A DNA stretch of 64,000 nt, taken from positions 1-64,000 of the forward strand of contig CAZDOK010000012.1 of the NCBI GenBank assembly GCA_964507025.1, read 5' to 3'. This stretch comes from Amarobacter sp964507025. GTDB taxonomy: Bacteria > Chloroflexota > Dehalococcoidia > Tepidiformales > Tepidiformaceae. The notes below the pieces were generated by a model. The model was given only the letters and a program-made list of their open reading frames with translations. It ran no database searches and had not been told where the DNA came from. Both the position numbers and the translations under genes were made by a program. Position 1 is the stretch's first letter, and the number at the start of each line of letters is the position of its first letter. Below, piece after piece: positions 1 through 8,069 of the stretch.

Positions 1-2565
1 CTGGGCGTAGTAGACGCTGCCCCTGTACACGCCGCGGAGGTCGTCTTCGACGTAGCCGCGGGTCAGGGCGGCGCCGCCGAGAACGACGGGGAAATGGAAG
101 AGCTCGCGGGCGTTGAGCTCCTCGAGGTCCTCGCGCATGACGACGGTGCTCTTCACGAGCAGGCCCGAGAGGCCGATGGCGTCGGCCTGCACTTCCTCGG
201 CCTTTTCGATGATGTTCTGGATCGGCTGCTTGATGCCAAGGTTGTAGGTCGTGTAGCCGTTATTGCTGAGGATGATATCGACCAGGTTCTTGCCGATGTC
301 GTGGACATCGCCGCGGACCGTGGCGAGGACGATACGGCCCTTCGTCTGTCCCTCGACACGCTCCATGTGGGGTTCGAGGTAGGCGACGGCGGTCTTCATG
401 GTTTCGGCGGACTGGAGGACGAAGGGGAGCTGCATCTTGCCGGAGCCGAAGAGTTCGCCGACGACGCGCATACCATCGAGCAGGTGCTCGTTGATGATCA
501 TGAGGGGGTCGAAGTGGCTCAGCGCCTCTTCGAGGTCATCAGCGATGCCGCGACGGTCGCCGTCGATGATGCGCTGCTTGAGGCGCGTCTCGACGGGGAG
601 GGCTGAGCGGTCGGACTTCGCTTCTTTGGCCGCCTCGACGTTTTCGAAGAGGCTGATGAAGTGGTGGAGCGGGTCGTAACCTTCGCGGCGGCGGTCGTAG
701 ATGAGGTCGCGGGCGGTCTCGAGCTGCTCTTCGGGGATGCGGTTGAGGGGCAGGATCTGCTTCGCGTTGACGATGGCGGCATCGAGGCCGTGCTCGATGG
801 CCTCGTAGAGGAAGACCGAGTTGAGGACGCGGCGGGCGGCGGGCTTGAGCCCGAAGGAGCAGTTCGAGACGCCGAGGACGGTGTGGACGCCGGGGAGCTC
901 GGCCTTGAGCTGGCGGATGGCGTCGAGCGTCTCCATGGCGTCGCGGCGGAGGTCTTCCTGGCCGCCGGAGAGGGGGAAGGTGAGGCAGTCGAAGAGAAGG
1001 TCACCGGGTTCCATGCCGTAACGGTTTACGGCGATGTCGTAGATGCGCTTCGCGACGCGCAGCTTCCACTCGGCCGTGCGGGCCTGGCCCTCCTCGTCGA
1101 TGGTCAGGGCGATGGCGGCGGCGCCGTGGCGGCGGATGAGGGGGAGGAGGCGGGTGATCTTGCGTTCGCCGTCTTCGAGGTTGATGGAGTTCACGATGGG
1201 TTTACCGCCGTAGAGCTTGAGGGCGGCCTCGACCACGGCAACCTCGGTGCTGTCGAACACCAGGGGGAGGGTGGACTGGGTGCGGAAGGCGCCGACGACA
1301 CGCTCGACATCGGGCACGCCGTCGCGACCGACGTAATCGACCATCACATCGATGACGTGGGCACCCTCGGCGGCCTGTTCGCGGGCGAGCGCGACCATGC
1401 CGTCGAGGTCTTCGGCAAGGAGGAGGTCGCGGAAGGCGCGGGAGCCGGTCGCGTTCGTGCGCTCGCCGACGACGAGGAAGGAGGTCTCCTGCTCGATGGA
1501 GACGCTGGTGTAGATGGAGGAGACGTTCGCTTCGTAGGGGGCCGGCGGGCCACCGAAGAAGGCGCTCGCGGCCGGGCGGTGCTTCGGCGGCCGGTTGCGG
1601 CCGACCTTCGCGATCGCGGCCTCGAACATGGCGGGGGTGGTGCCGCAGCAGCCACCGACGATGTTCGTGCCGAACTCGTTCACGAAGATGTCGTGGTAGC
1701 GGGCGAACTCGTCGGGCGTGAGGGTGTAGCAGGCCTGGCCATCGATGACTTCGGGGAGGCCCGCGTTGGGCGCGATAAAAACCGGGCGCCGCGAGTGTTC
1801 GGCGAGGTAGCGGACGTGCTCGACCATCTGTTCGGGGCCGGTCGCGCAGTTGATGCCGACGATGTCGACGAAGTCGAGCGGGTCGAGGGCGGTGAGGGCC
1901 GCGCCGATATCGGAACCGAGGAGCATGGTGCCGGTGGTCTCGATGGTGACGCTGGCGATGACGGGGATGCGCTTGCCCGTTGCTTCGAAGGCTTCGGCGG
2001 CGCCGGCGATGGCAGCCTTGGTCTGGAGGAGGTCCTGGCAGGTCTCGATCTTGAGGACGTCGATGCCGCCTTCGATGAGGCCGATGCACTGTTCGCGGGC
2101 GCCGCGGACGAGCTCGTCCCAGGTGATGTGGCCAAGGCTGGGGAGCTTCGTGCCGGGCCCAATGGTGCCGAAGGCGTAGCGGGGCCATTCGGGGGTGCTG
2201 TGGCGATCGCGGACGCGGCCAATGACCTGGGCGGCGAGGCGGTTCAGTTCGCGCGTGCGGTCGGCCAGGCCGAACTCGGCGAGGACTACCTCGTTCGCGC
2301 CGAAGGAGCAGGAATCGACCGCATCGAGGCCGGCTGCATAGAACATGTCGTAGATGCGCTCGAGGGTTTCGGGGCTGGAGACGTTGAGCCACTCGGGGCA
2401 GCCATCGTGGGCTTCGCCGTCAGGGGCGACATAGGCTTCGGGGCCGAGGTTGAACGAGAGCAGCGTGGAGCCGATGGGCCCGGCGGCGTAAAGCACCTGG
2501 CCCCGCAGGCGGTTGAGCAGCGGGTGATCGAGCGGCCGGTACATGTGCGTGCAACCAGCGTACAT
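1..2565 (-). CDS. metH: Cobalamin-dependent methionine synthase MetH, partial (C-terminus off window)
   Basis: Transfers a methyl group from methyltetrahydrofolate to homocysteine through cobalamin; cytosolic. The 855 codons in the window follow the MetH order. First is the homocysteine barrel with zinc ligands Cys240 (GINCATGP) and Cys306/Cys307 (GGCCGTTP). The pterin domain begins near LVVGERTNATGS. The cobalamin domain carries DVHDIGKN with the lower axial ligand His755. The reactivation domain would lie beyond base 1. The numbering fits E. coli MetH closely (Cys247, Cys310/311, His759). No clear ribosome-binding site decides between ATG 2565 and ATG 2544. Third positions are C-rich, as expected for a gene opposite the G-rich strand. 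Confidence 0.96.
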   Translation of the reverse strand, partial: MYAGCTHMYRPLDHPLLNRLRGQVLYAAGPIGSTLLSFNLGPEAYVAPDGEAHDGCPEWLNVSSPETLERIYDMFYAAGLDAVDSCSFGANEVVLAEFGLADRTRELNRLAAQVIGRVRDRHSTPEWPRYAFGTIGPGTKLPSLGHITWDELVRGAREQCIGLIEGGIDVLKIETCQDLLQTKAAIAGAAEAFEATGKRIPVIASVTIETTGTMLLGSDIGAALTALDPLDFVDIVGINCATGPEQMVEHVRYLAEHSRRPVFIAPNAGLPEVIDGQACYTLTPDEFARYHDIFVNEFGTNIVGGCCGTTPAMFEAAIAKVGRNRPPKHRPAASAFFGGPPAPYEANVSSIYTSVSIEQETSFLVVGERTNATGSRAFRDLLLAEDLDGMVALAREQAAEGAHVIDVMVDYVGRDGVPDVERVVGAFRTQSTLPLVFDSTEVAVVEAALKLYGGKPIVNSINLEDGERKITRLLPLIRRHGAAAIALTIDEEGQARTAEWKLRVAKRIYDIAVNRYGMEPGDLLFDCLTFPLSGGQEDLRRDAMETLDAIRQLKAELPGVHTVLGVSNCSFGLKPAARRVLNSVFLYEAIEHGLDAAIVNAKQILPLNRIPEEQLETARDLIYDRRREGYDPLHHFISLFENVEAAKEAKSDRSALPVETRLKQRIIDGDRRGIADDLEEALSHFDPLMIINEHLLDGMRVVGELFGSGKMQLPFVLQSAETMKTAVAYLEPHMERVEGQTKGRIVLATVRGDVHDIGKNLVDIILSNNGYTTYNLGIKQPIQNIIEKAEEVQADAIGLSGLLVKSTVVMREDLEELNARELFHFPVVLGGAALTRGYVEDDLRGVYRGSVYYAQ

Positions 2566-2600
2566 GGTGGCTGCGGCTTGCAGCCATCGGGGGTGACGTG

Positions 2601-2855
2601 TCAGGGCTGGATGGAAAGCGCGTCGATGTCTTCGCCGACGACGGCGGTGTAGTCCTCGCAGGTTGCGCCACAGGCGGGCTGCGCCTGGCTCCAGGCGTAC
2701 CAGACAGCGAAGAGCGCGAAACCCCAGACGATGAATCCAGTGAGCACGCCCAGGGCGGCGGCGCGTGAAGGTTGGAGCTCGATGCGGAATCGGTAGCCGG
2801 CGGCGGCGACGATGGCGAGTGCGGCTAGTAGCACGAGCGCGAGATCGTCCCGCAT
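2601..2855 (-). CDS. Small two-helix membrane protein, unknown function
   Basis: 84 residues. ATG 2855 is preceded by GGAGG at a good distance, which decides the start over longer readings. Two hydrophobic helices are visible (about residues 5-20 and 30-52), separated by a short basic stretch. The C-terminal tail has two cysteines (ACGATC) and an acidic end. It lies directly upstream of metH on the same strand with a short gap and is divergent from the GNAT gene, so it may share a transcript with metH. I do not recognise a family. Confidence 0.6.
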   Translation of the reverse strand: MRDDLALVLLAALAIVAAAGYRFRIELQPSRAAALGVLTGFIVWGFALFAVWYAWSQAQPACGATCEDYTAVVGEDIDALSIQP

Positions 2856-2947
2856 GGAGCCCTCCGGTTGATGGCCGCATGGTAGCATCCAGTCGCCAGC
2901 GCATCGATACCTGGTTCGCTGCAGCATCTCCACAGCGAGGCCAGCGG

Positions 2948-3460
2948 ATGCTGAAGATCCGGCCCTACCACCAACGCGACGCCGAGCGGGTCGGCGTAGT
3001 GATTGCCGACACCTACGCTGCCTTCAATCTCGATGAGCTTGCCGTTGAACAGCGGGAGCTGATGCTTGGTCCATTCCTTCACGCGCGCTCGGCTGAAGAA
3101 TCGCACCAGCGTGCGATTGCGACGGCCATCCGGGCACCCACCGTGCTGGTGGCGGAGGAAGCCGGGAACATCGTGGGCGTACTGCGGGGCGGGAGGGTGG
3201 ATGAGCTCCGCAGGACCGTCCTCCAGAGTCTATTCGTGAGCGGGAGCCACCATCGCCGGGGAATCGGGCGAGCGCTGGTGGAGGAGTTCGAACGCGAGTA
3301 CACGGCGCAGGGCGTCACCGTCTTCAAGCTGCTGGCGACGTTGTACGCAGTCCCGTTCTATCTCGCCCAGGGTTACCACAAGTCAACAGGAGTGCGGAAT
3401 ATCCGCAGCTTCGATGGAGTTGGATTGCCCTCGCAACCAATGAAGAAGCTCATCAAATGA
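2948..3460 (+). CDS. GNAT family N-acetyltransferase
   Basis: 170-residue acyltransferase that would use acetyl-CoA; the substrate is unknown. The fold shows in strand-loop VLVAEEAGNIVGVLRG and in the acetyl-CoA pyrophosphate loop HHRRGIGRALVEEF (the R/Q-x-x-G-x-G/A signature). A later strand reads YAVPFYLAQGYHKSTG, the usual GNAT C-terminal F-Y-x-x-x-G-Y motif. ATG 2948 follows GAGG at about 7 nt. Upstream in-frame codons look non-coding. Base composition is less G-biased than its neighbours. Confidence 0.85.
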   Translation: MLKIRPYHQRDAERVGVVIADTYAAFNLDELAVEQRELMLGPFLHARSAEESHQRAIATAIRAPTVLVAEEAGNIVGVLRGGRVDELRRTVLQSLFVSGSHHRRGIGRALVEEFEREYTAQGVTVFKLLATLYAVPFYLAQGYHKSTGVRNIRSFDGVGLPSQPMKKLIK

Positions 3461-3522
3461 CAACGGCCTGGCGGGCCGGTTGGTCAGGTCACGCGGCCAT
3501 CAGCGCCACCGCCTGGCCGCCC

Positions 3523-3713
3523 TTGTAAGAATTCCGGGCCGCCGCGGTCTTCTCCACAGAACCCCACACAACGGAGAGGACCCATGGATTCGAGCAGTTC
3601 ACTTCAGGCAAGTCCACGCCAGCGCGTATCGCGCTCGGTGGCGGCAATCGCGGTCGCGGCCGCGAGCATCTTCGGCATCGGCACCGTCACGTCGGCGGCC
3701 GCCGGGCCCGCCT
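3523..3713 (+). repeat. 191-bp direct repeat, copy 1 (RTX 5' region)
   Basis: Identical to 6393-6583 except C3700 versus G6570. It contains the 28-nt upstream element (3524-3551), the ribosome-binding site, and the first 43 codons of the RTX gene including its signal peptide. Identity ends abruptly at 3713/6583. The two copies bracket the mgtA gene. No terminal inverted repeats or transposase were seen at the edges. Confidence 0.95.
3524..3551 (+). promoter_or_regulatory. 28-nt RTX upstream element, duplicated copy
   Basis: Same TGTAAGA...GCGGTCTT element as at 6394-6421, carried here inside repeat copy 1. It now sits upstream of the truncated leader ORF and of mgtA. Confidence 0.6.
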
Positions 3714-3787
3714 CTGGCGTACGGTATCAGGCAAGCATCGCCGCTTCCACGCGGGCCTCGCCCATCAGTCGTATCCTTCACGCATGA
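3584..3787 (+). pseudogene. Truncated RTX leader ORF (67 codons) fused to foreign tail
   Basis: The first 43 codons repeat the start of the RTX gene at 6454, including the signal peptide, apart from a silent change at 3700. After the repeat boundary the frame runs 24 more codons into unrelated sequence (SGVRYQASIAAS...) and stops at 3785-3787. The Ca2+-binding repeats are missing, so this is a broken 5' copy. It keeps the original ribosome-binding site GGAGAGGA. Its stop overlaps the mgtA start as ATGA, so its translation could feed ribosomes into mgtA. Confidence 0.85.
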
Positions 3788-6336
3788 AGCGCACCAGGCG
3801 CGAGCCGGAGGGAGAACCGGGGCCCGGCGCAGCGCCATTCTGGGCGATTCCGGAGGTGGGGCTCTTCGAGCCGCTGGGCTCATCGCCGGCAGGACTGAGT
3901 GGGGAAGAGGCAGCCCGGCGGCTCGCCTCGCAACCGGCAGACCGGCGCCGCAGACCTCATTCCGACGCGAGCCTGTTCCTTCGCCAGTTTCGAAACCCGA
4001 TCGTCCTGTTGTTGCTGTTCGCGGCCGTGCTTTCGATGGCGCTGCGGGATGTCGCTGACGCGGTGATCATCCTTGCGATCGTGTTCGGCAGTGGACTGCT
4101 GGGGTTCATCCAGGAGCGCGGGGCCATCCACGCAGTAGACGCATTGCGGTCGCAGGTGCAGGTGCGCTCCGAGGTGCTGCGCGACGGGACGATCCAATCG
4201 GTGGATCTCCGGGACGTCGTACCGGGGGACGTCGTGCATTTGCGCGCGGGTGACGTGGTCCCGGCGGATTGCCGCGTCCTTTCGGCCGATCAGCTGCGCG
4301 CGAACGAAGCTGCGCTGACCGGGGAGTCGTACCCTCGGGTCAAGTCTCCGGGGCTGGTGTCATCGACGGCGCCGCAGAGCGAGCGAACGAACTCCCTGTT
4401 CTTTGGGACGCACGTGGTCAGCGGCTCAGGGACCGCCCTGGCCGTCGCCACGGGCAATACGACGGTGTTCGGGGGCATTTCACGGCGGCTCGCGCTACAA
4501 CATGTGCCAACGAGCTTCGAGCGGGGGGTGACGCGGTTCGGATACCTGTTAATCCGGGCGACCGCGGTGCTCGTTGCGGCGATCCTTGCGGTGAACGTCG
4601 GGCTAGGGCGGCCGTGGATTGAGTCGGTCCTGTTCTCGTTGGCGCTGGCCGTTGGGCTGACACCGCAGATGCTTCCGGCGATCGTGACGTTGAGCCTCTC
4701 GCTCGGGGCGCGAGCGATGGCACGGCGCCGGGTGATCGTGAAGCGGCTGGACGCAATCGAGGACATCGGCGAAGTCGACACCCTGCTCACTGACAAGACG
4801 GGGACGATCACGGTGGGCGTCGTGCAGCTCGATGGCGCCATGGATATCGCAGGGGTTCCGAGCGAACGGGTGCGCCACCTCGGATGGCTCAACGCTGCCG
4901 GGCAGCGGGCGTTTGGGAATCCCATCGATGGGGCGATCATCGCGGATGGGCGCGAGCGGTTCGGGAGCGAGGCGCCGGCCGCGCTGGGCGAGGTGCCTTA
5001 CGACTTCACACGGAAGCGGCTTTCGGTCGCGGTGGAAATCGAGGGGATTCCGGTTCTCGTCACGAAGGGAGCCGTCGGGCCAGTGCTGGCATGCTGCGCG
5101 GGTGCAAGAACGGGGGATGGCTCGCTCCTGCCCATCGGGGAGGCTCGACCCGGGGTGGAAGCACTCGTGGCGGGACTCTCGGGTGCGGGGTACCGGGTGA
5201 TCGCGGTGGCGCACCGCAACCTTGGGCGTACGGGACCGGTCGGGATAGATGACGAGGCCGAGCTCGAGCTAGACGGGCTGTTGACGTTTGCCGACCCGCC
5301 GAAGCCCGGGGCCATGGAGGCGATCCGCGACCTCCAGGAGCTCGGGATCGGCGTGCGCATTGTCACTGGCGACAACCGGCTGGCCGCTTCGCACATTGCC
5401 GGTGCGATGGGGCTCAGCGGGGCGGGAGTGATGTCGGGGGAGGAACTGGCATCCCTCTCCGATGTCGAACTCGCGAGGGAGGTCGAGCGGGTGGACGTGT
5501 TCGCCGAGGTGGACCCGCTCCAGAAGGAGCGCATCGTGAGGGCCTACCGGGCCGCAGGCCGCGTGGTGGGATACATGGGCGATGGCATCAACGATGCGCC
5601 GGCCCTGCATGTGGCCGACGTCGGGATATCCGTCCAGAGCGCCGTGGATGTGGCGAAGGAGAGCGCAGACCTGGTGTTGCTCGAGAAGGACCTCGCGGTG
5701 TTGCGGAACGGCATCGACGAAGGGCGGCGGGTCTTCGCGAATACCATGAAGTACGTCTTCGTCACGACGAGCGCGAACTTTGGCAACATGCTCTCGATGG
5801 CGGCGGCCACGGCATTCCTGCCGTTCCTGCCGCTGCTGCCGCGCCAGATACTCCTGCTGAACTTCATGTCGGACATTCCGGGCACGACGATCGCGACCGA
5901 CAACGTGGACGAGACGCAAGTCCGGCAACCACGGGCGTGGGACGTGAAGCAGGTCCGGGAGTTCATGATCGTGTTCGGACTCATCAGTTCGCTCTTCGAT
6001 ATCCTGACCTTCGTTCTCCTGCGCCGGGTGATGAACGCTGACACCGAAACGTTCCGCACGGCGTGGTTCATCGAGTCAACGGCGACCGAGCTGGCGGTCA
6101 TGCTGGTCCTGCGCACGCCGCGATTGTTCTTCCAGAGCCTGCCGGGGCGTGGATTGCTGTGGTCGTCAGCCGTGGTTGCCGTGGCGGCGGTTGCGGTGCC
6201 TTACAGCCCGGTGGCGGGCCCCCTGGGGATGGATGCCCTCGAGTGGCGATTCCTCGTCGCGCTTGCCGGAATCACAGCGGGATACATCGCGGCCACCGAG
6301 CTGGGAAAACGCACGTTTCCGCACTTGCTCAGATAG
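3784..6336 (+). CDS. mgtA: Magnesium-transporting P-type ATPase (MgtA/MgtB type)
   Basis: 850-residue P3B-type ATPase importing Mg2+ across the cytoplasmic membrane. Seen: an N-terminal cation-ATPase segment, actuator TGES with Glu181, phosphorylation motif DKTGT with Asp337, and hinge GDGINDAP from Asp600. The subfamily is set by the M5-M6 region TTSANFGNMLSMAAA and NFMSDIPGTTIATDNVD, typical of MgtA. Family proteins are about 900 residues, so it is near full length. It starts at an ATGA overlap with a leftover RTX leader ORF. It lies wholly between two copies of a 191-bp repeat, so it probably entered after that region was duplicated and may now use the RTX promoter. No MgtA-type Mg2+ leader was recognised. 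Confidence 0.92.
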   Translation: MKRTRREPEGEPGPGAAPFWAIPEVGLFEPLGSSPAGLSGEEAARRLASQPADRRRRPHSDASLFLRQFRNPIVLLLLFAAVLSMALRDVADAVIILAIVFGSGLLGFIQERGAIHAVDALRSQVQVRSEVLRDGTIQSVDLRDVVPGDVVHLRAGDVVPADCRVLSADQLRANEAALTGESYPRVKSPGLVSSTAPQSERTNSLFFGTHVVSGSGTALAVATGNTTVFGGISRRLALQHVPTSFERGVTRFGYLLIRATAVLVAAILAVNVGLGRPWIESVLFSLALAVGLTPQMLPAIVTLSLSLGARAMARRRVIVKRLDAIEDIGEVDTLLTDKTGTITVGVVQLDGAMDIAGVPSERVRHLGWLNAAGQRAFGNPIDGAIIADGRERFGSEAPAALGEVPYDFTRKRLSVAVEIEGIPVLVTKGAVGPVLACCAGARTGDGSLLPIGEARPGVEALVAGLSGAGYRVIAVAHRNLGRTGPVGIDDEAELELDGLLTFADPPKPGAMEAIRDLQELGIGVRIVTGDNRLAASHIAGAMGLSGAGVMSGEELASLSDVELAREVERVDVFAEVDPLQKERIVRAYRAAGRVVGYMGDGINDAPALHVADVGISVQSAVDVAKESADLVLLEKDLAVLRNGIDEGRRVFANTMKYVFVTTSANFGNMLSMAAATAFLPFLPLLPRQILLLNFMSDIPGTTIATDNVDETQVRQPRAWDVKQVREFMIVFGLISSLFDILTFVLLRRVMNADTETFRTAWFIESTATELAVMLVLRTPRLFFQSLPGRGLLWSSAVVAVAAVAVPYSPVAGPLGMDALEWRFLVALAGITAGYIAATELGKRTFPHLLR

Positions 6337-6392
6337 CGGACGCCGCGCCGCAGTCAGCCAGTTCCCACCGCGGACGAGTGCCATTCGACAGG

Positions 6393-6583
6393 TTGTAAGA
6401 ATTCCGGGCCGCCGCGGTCTTCTCCACAGAACCCCACACAACGGAGAGGACCCATGGATTCGAGCAGTTCACTTCAGGCAAGTCCACGCCAGCGCGTATC
6501 GCGCTCGGTGGCGGCAATCGCGGTCGCGGCCGCGAGCATCTTCGGCATCGGCACCGTCACGTCGGCGGCGGCCGGGCCCGCCT
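6393..6583 (+). repeat. 191-bp direct repeat, copy 2 (intact RTX 5' region)
   Basis: Partner of 3523-3713, at an offset of 2870 bp. This copy continues into the full RTX reading frame, so it is probably the original context. Confidence 0.95.
6394..6421 (+). promoter_or_regulatory. 28-nt element upstream of RTX gene 1
   Basis: TGTAAGA at the left and GCGGTCTT at the right, 28 nt end to end, ending 33 nt before ATG 6454. AAGA/TCTT and CCG/CGG make it partly palindromic. RTX gene 2 has the same element at the same distance from its start (8010-8037). Confidence 0.6.
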
Positions 6584-7890
6584 ACACATGCAACGGGCAC
6601 GCCGCGACCATCGTTGGGAGCGAAGGGAGCGAGACGATCCACGGGACCGCCGGCAATGACGTGATCGTCGCACTCGGTGGGAACGACACCATCTACGCGC
6701 TTGGCGGCGACGACATCATCTGCGGCGGTGCCGGTGATGACATGATCTACGGGGGGCTGGGGAGCGACAAGGTGTACGCCGAGGATGGCAACGACACGAT
6801 CTACGGTTACGACGGCAACGACTTCATGTACGGCGGCGGCGGCAACGACACCATCTGGGGCCAGGCGGGCAACGACTATGCGGCTGGCGGCGACGGCCAC
6901 GACTCGATCTGGGGCCATGAAGGGAACGACACCCTGATGGGCGGCAACGGCGACGACGCGATCGACGGTGGGTCCGGCAACGACTTCATCAACGGCGATG
7001 CGGACAACGACACTCTCGACGGTGGCGATGGCGACGATTCGGTCCACGGCGAAGGCGGGAACGACACGATCAAGGGCGGCGACGGCCACGACAAGCTCCG
7101 CGGCAGCTACGGCAACGACGGGCTTCACGGAGACGCGGGCGACGACGACCTGGCCGGCGGCGATGGCGACGACCAGCTGTACGGCGGGACCGGGAACGAC
7201 TGGATGTCGGGCGGGGATGGCGCGGACAAGCTGTATGGAGAGGCCGGCGCGGACGTGGTGGGCGGCGGCAACGGCAACGACATCGTGAAGGGCGGCTTCG
7301 ATGGCGTGCCCATGGACTCGAACGTCCCGGGGTACGAGGGCGACGCAGCGGACATCCTCAACGGGGACGCGGGCGACGACCACCTGGACGGCTGGGATGG
7401 CAACGACACGCTGGACGGGGGCACGGGCCACGACAAGCTCTACGGGATGTTCGGGAACGACCTGCTGAAGGGGGGCGAAGGCAACGACACGCTGGTCGGG
7501 GGGACAGGTGACGACCTCCTCCATGGCCAGGCGGGCGACGATGAGTTGCGTGGCGATTCGGGCGACGACCAGCTGTTCGGCGGCGATGGCAACGACACCC
7601 TCAAGGGCGGATACGACGACGACACGCTCTGGGGCGGAAACGGGAACGACACCCTGCTGGGCGAGGATGGAGCGGACGTGATGCGGGGCGAGGCTGGCGC
7701 GGACAGCCTGTCCGGCGGCGCCAGCAAGGACGACATGGATGGCGGTGCCGACAACGATGTCATCTATGCCTCCGGCGACGGCGCCAGCGACAAAGTGCAC
7801 GGCGGGACAGGCAGCGATAAGGCGTTCGTGAACAGCCTGCTCTTCGCCGACATCTGGACCAGCATCGAGACGCCAGTATTCGTTCTCTAG
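6454..7890 (+). CDS. Secreted RTX (hemolysin-type) calcium-binding repeat protein
   Basis: 478 residues. The N-terminus is a Sec-type signal (basic RQRVSRS, hydrophobic core AAIAVAAASIFGIGTV, AAAGPA cleavage region). Then comes a short Cys-containing head (YTCNGHAATIVG). About 35 GGxGxD-type nonapeptides (GGNGDDAID, GGDGNDTLK) follow, which fold into Ca2+-filled beta rolls. No enzymatic domain is visible, so a surface or matrix role is likely. RTX proteins usually leave by type I secretion, but this one has a Sec signal and no HlyB/HlyD neighbour. Its 5' region is duplicated upstream of mgtA. A strong hairpin follows the stop, and the paralogue at 8070 comes next. Confidence 0.9.
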   Translation: MDSSSSLQASPRQRVSRSVAAIAVAAASIFGIGTVTSAAAGPAYTCNGHAATIVGSEGSETIHGTAGNDVIVALGGNDTIYALGGDDIICGGAGDDMIYGGLGSDKVYAEDGNDTIYGYDGNDFMYGGGGNDTIWGQAGNDYAAGGDGHDSIWGHEGNDTLMGGNGDDAIDGGSGNDFINGDADNDTLDGGDGDDSVHGEGGNDTIKGGDGHDKLRGSYGNDGLHGDAGDDDLAGGDGDDQLYGGTGNDWMSGGDGADKLYGEAGADVVGGGNGNDIVKGGFDGVPMDSNVPGYEGDAADILNGDAGDDHLDGWDGNDTLDGGTGHDKLYGMFGNDLLKGGEGNDTLVGGTGDDLLHGQAGDDELRGDSGDDQLFGGDGNDTLKGGYDDDTLWGGNGNDTLLGEDGADVMRGEAGADSLSGGASKDDMDGGADNDVIYASGDGASDKVHGGTGSDKAFVNSLLFADIWTSIETPVFVL

Positions 7891-7917
7891 CTCGACGCGG
7901 ACACAGCGCGCGGCACG

Positions 7918-7943
7918 GCGCCCCTCCGGCAGCGGAGGGGCGC
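7918..7943 (+). terminator. Terminator hairpin after RTX gene 1
   Basis: Perfect 10-bp stem GCGCCCCTCC / GGAGGGGCGC with a 6-nt loop, followed by TTCCGTGTT. It begins 28 nt after the RTX stop. Confidence 0.75.
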
Positions 7944-8009
7944 TTCCGTGTTCTCGAGGAGTGTCCAACAGCGTTTCGTGGGCCGGTTCACACTGCGGGG
8001 CGCGGAGCC

Positions 8010-8037
8010 TGTAAGAGACCGGCACCGTGGCGGTCTT
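8010..8037 (+). promoter_or_regulatory. 28-nt element upstream of RTX gene 2
   Basis: Starts TGTAAGA and ends GCGGTCTT, 28 nt like 6394-6421, and again ends 33 nt before the start codon. Extended by ACA it forms a perfect TGTAAGA / TCTTACA inverted repeat (8010-8016, 8034-8040). TTCACA lies 17 nt before TGTAAG, so the left arm could also act as a -10 box here. Confidence 0.6.
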
Positions 8038-8069
8038 ACAGATAGGACGCTGAATCCAGGAGCTCTGCC

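Noticed and set aside
661..2652. A 663-codon open frame on the + strand
   Set aside because: It is the antisense shadow of metH. The minus-strand translation carries all MetH metal and cobalamin motifs, and the + frame is an Asp/Gly/Val-rich composition artefact.
3461..6583. Insertion sequence or integrative element around mgtA
   Set aside because: No transposase, integrase, terminal inverted repeat or short target duplication was found; the repeat is host RTX sequence.
6469..8025. Long minus-strand frames opposite the RTX genes
   Set aside because: They read Val/Ala-repeat products of the reversed GGxGxD codons. The + strand has the signal peptide, ribosome-binding site and Ca2+-binding motifs.
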